From JANNWF01 sp052390415 (GTDB lineage: Bacteria; Pseudomonadota; Gammaproteobacteria; Xanthomonadales; Xanthomonadaceae), in the NCBI GenBank assembly GCA_052390415.1, contig JBQTGY010000001.1, positions 1-43,209 of the forward strand: a stretch of 43,209 bases of DNA, read 5' to 3'. This document shows, one piece after another, positions 38,359 to 43,209 of this stretch. The position numbers were made by a program, and so were the translations under genes. Below the pieces are notes generated by a model. The model worked only from the letters and a program-made list of their open reading frames with translations. It did not search any database and had not been told where the DNA came from. The first letter of the stretch is position 1; each line of letters opens with the position of its first letter.

Positions 38359-40181
38359 CGCAACTCGAAATCATCCAGATCAAAGGCGAACTCGCCGGCC
38401 GGCAGGCTGGCAGTGATGGCGACCGCGCGCAAGCGGGTGAGGTCGGCGCCCTGAAAATCGGCGAGGGCCAGGCGATGGGTCTGCCATTCCTTCGTTGAGG
38501 TGACCCGTCGCATGGCGGGCGCTTGGCTGTTGTTGCCGGTCAGCAACATCACCAGCAGCTTGCGGCCGTCGCCGCGCAGACGAAAGCTCAGCTCGGTCAG
38601 TCGACTCGCATCGGTGGGAGACATCGGTGGTTTGCCAACCAAGAGGGCCGCGCCAGCCCATGGATAGGGAGCACCGATGGCGACGGTGCCGCCCACCTGC
38701 ATGAAGCTGGTGTTGCCTTCGTCTTGCAAGGCGAGCACGGCGCTGGACTTGCCGCCGATGATCGAATCCAGGCTAGGCGCCCAAAGCTGGCCCTGACTCG
38801 TCTCCATGGTCTTGCCGTCGAATGGGCTATCGACCTTTGCCAGTTGCGGACCAGCTTTATCGGCAGCCTTCGCGACAGGCGCGCGGGAGACCGGGGTGCC
38901 ATTTTTCCAAATCGTGACGATACGCCGCGTCGCACCGATTTCGACAGTCGGATCGCCATCGACCAACAGCATGTCGGCGCGATGGCCGACCGCAATTCGG
39001 CCGCGATCCAACAATTCGAAGCGTTTGGCCGGCAGCGCCGTCGCCGCCCGCAACGCCTCGCTGGCCGTGAGGCCGGCCTTGACCAACAGCTCAAGCTCGC
39101 CGTGCATGCTGGCACCATGCGCGGTGCCAGGATTGCCGGCATCGGTGCCGGCCAGAATGTCGACGCCCGCACGCTGCAATGCGGCAACATTTCCGAAGCC
39201 ATTCGACACGTGCGTCGCTCGCTGGAATTGCGGTGGAAATGCCGCGCGCAAGGTGTCCCGCTGCGCGGCGTCGAGCAAGGGTGACAAGTCCGCGTCTTCA
39301 CTGATCGACTGGCCAATCGACTGGCCGCCCAAACCACTGATCACGGTCAAGGTTGGAATCACGAAGGCGCCGCTTTCGGCCATCACAGCGACTTCTTCGC
39401 TACTGGCTAGGCGATCACTGAATACATGGACCAAGCCTTCTGCACCCGCGCGAATGACGGCGAGGCCGGTTTCCACTTGAGCCACATGCGCCACGGCCAT
39501 CTGCTTGCTCGCGCCGGTAGCGGCGAGCAAGGCTTCGATGCGCGGCGCATCCAGCGTCGGCAAATCGTGATGATCGCCATACGCGTGGCCGTCGTCGACC
39601 ACGAACTTGATGAAGTCCGAGCCCTCAGCGATGCGTGACTCGACCAATGCCGGCGCTTGCGCGACGTCGTCATAGGTCTCCACTGCCATGCCGAACTGGG
39701 TGCCGTGTCCACCTTTGGCCGTGACCAGCGCGCCGGCCCCCCAGACATCGGCGCGGTCGGTTGTTGCCAAGGACTCGCGGTCACGTCGGAAACCCTGCAG
39801 CTGCGCCGGATCGCTGAACATATCAAGCGCGGTGGTAACACCAAAACGCAGCATCTGCTGGCGGGCATCGCCCCAGCTATGCACGTGGGCGTCGATCAAT
39901 CCGGGCAGCAGGGTTTTACCGCTGCCATCAACGACGGCCAATTCGCCGGGCCATTCGAGCTGCTCGGCAATCGCAGTAATCCGCCCATCCTTGATGCGCA
40001 CGTCGGCATTGGGCCATGTGGTTTCGCCATCGAAAACACGCACGTCGGTGATGACGAACTCGCTGGGTGGGGCGGGGGCCTTCGCAGCGACCTGCGCGGG
40101 TGGTGGCGTTGGGGCTGATAACACCAGCAAAGCTGCCAGCGCCACCGCACTGGCGACCGCGATCAGAGGTAGTGTGCGCAT
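38355..40181 (-). CDS. Secreted amidohydrolase with C-terminal CIA30-like domain
   Basis: 608-aa metal-dependent hydrolase. The N-terminal hydrophobic segment (LIAVASAVALAALLVLSAP) suggests a signal peptide or anchor, so it acts outside the cytoplasm. The amidohydrolase domain (about 42-440) has the metal site DAHVHSWGD (His99, His101), FIKFVVDDG, AVAHVAQVETGL and HVFSDRL (later His ligands) and GTDAGNPG (metal-binding Asp). The family includes imidazolonepropionase-like and prolidase-like enzymes. From about 455 to 608 a beta-rich domain resembles the CIA30/carbohydrate-binding-like fold (EFAFDLDDFELR at the end). Substrate unknown. It sits between exporter and two-component genes: 4 bases after the permease, overlapping the kinase by 4. 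Confidence 0.88.
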   Translation of the reverse strand: MRTLPLIAVASAVALAALLVLSAPTPPPAQVAAKAPAPPSEFVITDVRVFDGETTWPNADVRIKDGRITAIAEQLEWPGELAVVDGSGKTLLPGLIDAHVHSWGDARQQMLRFGVTTALDMFSDPAQLQGFRRDRESLATTDRADVWGAGALVTAKGGHGTQFGMAVETYDDVAQAPALVESRIAEGSDFIKFVVDDGHAYGDHHDLPTLDAPRIEALLAATGASKQMAVAHVAQVETGLAVIRAGAEGLVHVFSDRLASSEEVAVMAESGAFVIPTLTVISGLGGQSIGQSISEDADLSPLLDAAQRDTLRAAFPPQFQRATHVSNGFGNVAALQRAGVDILAGTDAGNPGTAHGASMHGELELLVKAGLTASEALRAATALPAKRFELLDRGRIAVGHRADMLLVDGDPTVEIGATRRIVTIWKNGTPVSRAPVAKAADKAGPQLAKVDSPFDGKTMETSQGQLWAPSLDSIIGGKSSAVLALQDEGNTSFMQVGGTVAIGAPYPWAGAALLVGKPPMSPTDASRLTELSFRLRGDGRKLLVMLLTGNNSQAPAMRRVTSTKEWQTHRLALADFQGADLTRLRAVAITASLPAGEFAFDLDDFELR

Positions 40182-40185
40182 GGCC

Positions 40186-40959
40186 TCAACGTCCTCGCAG
40201 CCGCATCGCGGCCAAGCTCAGGAACAAGACGGTGGTCACCAACAACACGCCGACATGCAAGCCATAGCGCACGCCCTCGACCTGCCCGACCACGCCCAAC
40301 GCCAACTGCGCCAGGTGCCACGACGGCCAGATGACCGCAGCCTTCTGCAACAGCTGTGGAAACGCGAACAACGGCATCCACAGACCGGACAGCACCGACA
40401 TCGGCAGGTACACCAGATTGACGATGGCGATCGCCGTCTGGCCCTTGAGCAAGGTGCCCATCCATAAACCTAGTGCGCAAAAGGGCAGGGTGCCCAACAG
40501 TAGAACGGCGACCAGCAGCAGCCAGCGATCCAGCGTGATTTCGACGTTTCCAAAGCCCACTCCGGCAATCGACAGCAGGATCACCACGGCCAAGCCAAAG
40601 CACTGACTCATGGCGATCTTGGCAAAGAAATAAGCGCCCGTCGGCATCGGTGAGACCTGCTTCAATGCCAGCAATCCGTTCTCGCGTTCCATGGCCAGGC
40701 CCACGCCAAAGCCGAACAAGGCTGGCCCCATGATTCCGAACACACCGTAGGTCGCCAGCAAGTAGGCGCTCTTGTCGAACTCACCCCAGCGGCCGGGCAG
40801 CACGATGGCGAACATCACGTAGAACACCAGCGGAAAGATCAGCGTCGGCAGGGCGAATGCAGGCGTGCGCAGCAGACGCAGAAACTCGTAGCCGGCCTCA
40901 CGCAGGTAGATGCGCGTCAGCATCATCGGGGCAGGGGCGGACATCATCTGGCTGTTCAT
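40186..40959 (-). CDS. ABC-2 type transporter permease
   Basis: 257-aa membrane component of an ABC exporter. Six hydrophobic segments are visible (for example FALPTLIFPLVFYVMFAIVLPG, YGVFGIMGPALFGFGVGLAM, LAVVILLSIAGVGFG, LLLVAVLLLGTLPFCALGLWMG, NLVYLPMSVLSGLWMPLF and LHVGVLLVTTVLFLSLA). ERENGLLALKQVSPMP and SVLSGLWMPL are typical of ABC-2 permeases that export drugs, lipids or peptides. It overlaps the ATPase gene by four bases. Substrate cannot be read from sequence. Confidence 0.9.
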   Translation of the reverse strand: MNSQMMSAPAPMMLTRIYLREAGYEFLRLLRTPAFALPTLIFPLVFYVMFAIVLPGRWGEFDKSAYLLATYGVFGIMGPALFGFGVGLAMERENGLLALKQVSPMPTGAYFFAKIAMSQCFGLAVVILLSIAGVGFGNVEITLDRWLLLVAVLLLGTLPFCALGLWMGTLLKGQTAIAIVNLVYLPMSVLSGLWMPLFAFPQLLQKAAVIWPSWHLAQLALGVVGQVEGVRYGLHVGVLLVTTVLFLSLAAMRLRGR

Positions 40960-41912
40960 GCGGCATGCTCCAGGGCAGGCGATGCGGATGTGGGCGATTC
41001 GGATGTAACAAGCGTTGCCAAGGCTTCTTCCAGACTCAGCGGCATCACTTCGATATCCGTCAGCTGCGGATCGGCATCCAGCAGGCGTCGCAACAGCGCT
41101 TCAGCGACTGCACTGCGCAGCTCAAGGGTGTGGCCCTCACGGGTAACCGAGGTCACTTCCGGCCAGTGACTCAAGCGTGCGACGTCCAGTTGGGAGGTGC
41201 AGCGAACGCGCTTGCCAGAGGCACGCGCCTTGATGCCTGAGGGTGTGTCCTCCGCCAAGACGCGGCCCTTGCCGACCAGCACAATGCGATCCGCCAGCGC
41301 GTCGGCTTCTTCGATGTAATGCGTGGTCAGCAAGATGCTGGTGCCGGCCGCGCGCAAGCCGGCGATGACCTTCCAGAAGCCGCGTCGAGACTCCACATCC
41401 AGGCCGACGGTTGGCTCGTCAATGAACAGCAACGGCGGTTGCCCACAGATTGCCAAGGCGAACTGCACACGCCGTTGTTGGCCGCCGGACAAGGCATCGT
41501 AACGGCGACCCGCCAGATCGCTGATGCCGGCCATCGCCAAGGTCTGCTCGACAGCACGCGGATTCGGGTAATAACCGGAAAACTGGCGCACGTGCTCGGC
41601 CACACGCAATGTCTCGGGCAGATTGGCGCTTTGCTGCATCACGCCAATCTGGCGACGCACACGCCAGTCGGTCGGGTCGCCGCCGAACAGGGATACCGAG
41701 CCGGAATCCGGACGCATCGCGCCGGTCAACAGCGCCAGGGCGGTGGTCTTGCCAGCGCCGTTCGGACCCAACAAGGCCACCACTTGTGCCGGTTGAATCG
41801 TGAGGTGGATATTGTCCAAAGCCAGGGTCTTGCCATAGCGCTTGCTGACGCCGACCAGCTGCGCCAGAGCGCTGTTGCTGGAGGTATTGCGGTTGAGGTT
41901 GGCTTTCTGCAC
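40956..41912 (-). CDS. ABC transporter ATP-binding protein
   Basis: 318-aa ATPase driving the exporter encoded next. Walker A GPNGAGKT (49-56), Q-loop IGVMQQSANLPE, ABC signature LSGGQQRR (141-148), Walker B LLFIDE (161-166) and the switch LLTTHYIEEADAL are complete. After about 225 comes an accessory C-terminal domain of the kind found in multidrug-type ATPases (CcmA/DrrA-like). It is the first gene of the operon; the candidate operator/promoter lies 60-90 bases upstream of its ATG at 41912. Confidence 0.95.
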   Translation of the reverse strand: MQKANLNRNTSSNSALAQLVGVSKRYGKTLALDNIHLTIQPAQVVALLGPNGAGKTTALALLTGAMRPDSGSVSLFGGDPTDWRVRRQIGVMQQSANLPETLRVAEHVRQFSGYYPNPRAVEQTLAMAGISDLAGRRYDALSGGQQRRVQFALAICGQPPLLFIDEPTVGLDVESRRGFWKVIAGLRAAGTSILLTTHYIEEADALADRIVLVGKGRVLAEDTPSGIKARASGKRVRCTSQLDVARLSHWPEVTSVTREGHTLELRSAVAEALLRRLLDADPQLTDIEVMPLSLEEALATLVTSESPTSASPALEHAA

Positions 41913-41973
41913 GACGCACTCCCGGTAGGTGCGAGCAGGTTGCGGTTTGGCTGGAAATTCCGGCAGTGGACGC

Positions 41974-42003
41974 TGTCAGCTGGTTGTCATGACAGCTGTC
42001 ATG
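41974..42003. promoter_or_regulatory. Candidate operator: TGTCA repeats and a perfect 16-bp palindrome
   Basis: TGTCA occurs at 41974-41978, 41985-41989 and 41997-42001, i.e. at 11 and 12 base intervals, close to one helical turn. CATGACAGCTGTCATG (41988-42003) is a perfect 16-bp palindrome, and TGTCATGACA overlaps it. The position is 60-90 bases upstream of the ABC ATPase start and about 190 bases before the divergent DUF2785-like gene. A LuxR-type response regulator closes the operon and is an obvious candidate to bind here (inference). Confidence 0.55.
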
Positions 42004-42188
42004 TCGTCGCTTGGCCGGGAGAAGACGGCAGATGATCAAGCGCAGACTGGATGTCGGAGGGCGCGTCTCGCCGTGGCGTCAAAGCGACGCCAATTCGCGG
42101 TGACGCGAGCACAGGCGGTTGCGTCGGCTGCGCTAGGCTGGTCCGGTGCAGCGGCTATTTGCCGCAATCACCGACGACGGAGAAATTC

Positions 42189-43082
42189 ATGCAGAAGGTC
42201 TTGGCGGGTTTGCTGGTGCTGGCGATATCGCCGTTTACGAATGCGAGCTGTATGGCAGACAGCAGCACGCGGGGAAAATTGATCGAGTTGAAGCAGGCGG
42301 GATTCGTCATCAGCGAAGACGCTGCCCGCCAAACGCAAGCGATCCAGTTGCTGGATTGCCTGGCCGAACCCGATCCTGTGCTTCGCGACGGTGTGGCGTT
42401 TGAGGCCCTGTCGACGTGGATGCGCGGCGGTCTGATTGAAAAGGCGACGCTGAATACCCTGCGCACACGGTTGCTGTTGTCGTTGCGGGAGCCTGACGAC
42501 GCGCTGGGGTTGCGGCATTCGTTCGGCGCACTGACTTTGTCCGAAGTAGCGCGCGTGGACCGCCTATCGCCTCAGTTCGAACCGGCTGAGCGGAAGGAGT
42601 TGGTGCAGGCTTGTCAGGCCTACGTCGCGGGGATCACCGATTTTCGCGGCTTTGATGAGGCAGTCGGCTGGCGCCATCAGGTCGCGCACGGAGCAGACTG
42701 GATCCTGCAGCTGTCGATCAATGCCGAGGTGGAGGCCGACGATGTCGCCACGTTGATGGATGCGCTGGCTATCAAGATCGCCCCCGGCAAACACGCCTAC
42801 CGTTTTGGCGAGCCCGAGCGCTTCGCCCGCGCTGTGTTCTTCACGCATCAGCGTGGTGTCCTGGACGATGCGTGGTGGGACGGCTGGTTTGCACGCCTCG
42901 TCCGTCCGACCGATTCCACCGACTGGTCGGCCGCCAGCAAATCGGTTGCTGGCCTTACTCAGCGGCACAATCTCATCGCCTTTCTGTACGCGCTCAATTT
43001 TGCGGCGACGGCGACCGCGGGTAGCGAGGACGCCGCCCTGCGACGCCGGATTGTGGCTGCGTTGGAGGCAGTCAGCGGTTAA
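42189..43082 (+). CDS. Secreted DUF2785-like protein
   Basis: 297-aa protein with an N-terminal signal-like segment (MQKVLAGLLVLAISPFTNASC). The conserved block FDEAVGWRHQVAHGADWILQLSIN matches the DUF2785 family, whose function is unknown. Other family-like stretches are CLAEPDPVLRDGVAFEAL and YRFGEPERFARAVFF. The ATG at 42189 has GGAGA eight bases upstream; the open frame extends to 42051 but that part is not protein-like. It is divergent from the ABC operon. The Cys at about residue 21 might be a lipidation site, but the lipobox is poor. Confidence 0.75.
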   Translation: MQKVLAGLLVLAISPFTNASCMADSSTRGKLIELKQAGFVISEDAARQTQAIQLLDCLAEPDPVLRDGVAFEALSTWMRGGLIEKATLNTLRTRLLLSLREPDDALGLRHSFGALTLSEVARVDRLSPQFEPAERKELVQACQAYVAGITDFRGFDEAVGWRHQVAHGADWILQLSINAEVEADDVATLMDALAIKIAPGKHAYRFGEPERFARAVFFTHQRGVLDDAWWDGWFARLVRPTDSTDWSAASKSVAGLTQRHNLIAFLYALNFAATATAGSEDAALRRRIVAALEAVSG

Positions 43083-43209
43083 CCCGGACATTTCATGAGG
43101 TCGCGAGAAAACGCCCGAACTTCGTTGGTGCGCCTCGTCAAAAGTGATGAATCTCAAAATGACAAAGTGTTCGCTGCGTTTTCCCGCTGGCACGATGCTC
43201 ACTTGGTCT
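43083..43209. other. Window edge, possible mobile-element end or gene start
   Basis: Starts AACCCGGACATTTCATGAGG. It recalls the terminal region of some insertion sequences, possibly of the IS1380 kind, but too little is present to say. An open frame also begins at the ATG at 43095 (MRSRENARTSLVRLV) and is still open at 43209. Either reading needs the sequence beyond the window. Confidence 0.25.

Noticed and set aside
38523..40467. Plus-strand open frames across the amidohydrolase and permease
   Set aside because: Low-complexity, no homology signal, opposite well-supported coupled genes.
42564..43202. Minus-strand open frame overlapping the DUF2785-like gene and the window edge
   Set aside because: Most of it is the antisense of the DUF2785 block, and no protein family is apparent.
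1..43209. tRNA or rRNA genes
   Set aside because: No cloverleaf-like segment with a GGTTCRANNCC-type arm or rRNA sequence was noticed; a tRNA scan could not be run.

Overview
The window is about 43 kb of GC-rich bacterial chromosome. Gene content and protein style suggest a gammaproteobacterium of the Lysobacterales (Xanthomonadales), possibly Rhodanobacteraceae-like. This is inferred from a class III PHA synthase system, membrane-type urate oxidase PuuD, CysZ, GluQ and secreted proteins carrying an IFxxGFE motif; no marker gene fixes the taxon.

Layout. 0-6.5 kb: pbpC, a glutathione S-transferase-like gene, then a divergent pair of a 3-hydroxybutyrate dehydrogenase-like SDR and a 3-hydroxybutyrate-oligomer hydrolase lipoprotein (PHB breakdown). 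6.6-14.5 kb: a purine catabolism locus, with xdhA-xdhB-xdhC on the minus strand divergent from adenine deaminase-uraH-puuD on the plus strand. Together these convert adenine through hypoxanthine, xanthine and urate to the product of 5-hydroxyisourate hydrolysis. 14.6-15.4 kb: an AlkD-like HEAT-repeat protein.

15.4-21.4 kb is a mosaic accessory region. It holds a secreted reprolysin-type metalloprotease, a ribbon-helix-helix fragment, a 5'-truncated Rhs core with a variable C-terminal domain and an overlapping membrane protein (candidate toxin/immunity), an apparently intact REP-associated tyrosine transposase (RAYT) between imperfect inverted repeats, a second small ORF/membrane-protein pair, two transposase 3' remnants and a decayed truB fragment. 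21.5-25.5 kb: two secreted proteins of unknown function.

25.7-28.3 kb: conserved rpsO-pnp with a good sigma-70-type promoter, a hairpin in the intergenic leader and a strong terminator. 28.4-33.7 kb: the PHB synthesis locus, phaE-phaC on the plus strand and phaB-phaR-phaB on the minus strand, interspersed with REP-like palindromes; no phaA thiolase is present. 33.8-36.4 kb: gluQ, cysZ and htpX. 36.6-41.9 kb: a tightly overlapping five-gene minus-strand operon, ABC ATPase - ABC-2 permease - secreted amidohydrolase - DesK-like histidine kinase - LuxR-type response regulator, preceded by a candidate operator with TGTCA repeats and a perfect 16-bp palindrome. The window ends with a DUF2785-like secreted protein and an unresolved edge.

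The strongest leads for something undescribed are the five-gene ABC/amidohydrolase/two-component operon with its palindrome, the Rhs C-terminal domain/membrane protein pair, the IFxxGFE motif found terminally in one secreted protein and as an internal insertion in another, and a REP palindrome family whose copies differ by changes that keep both sides paired.
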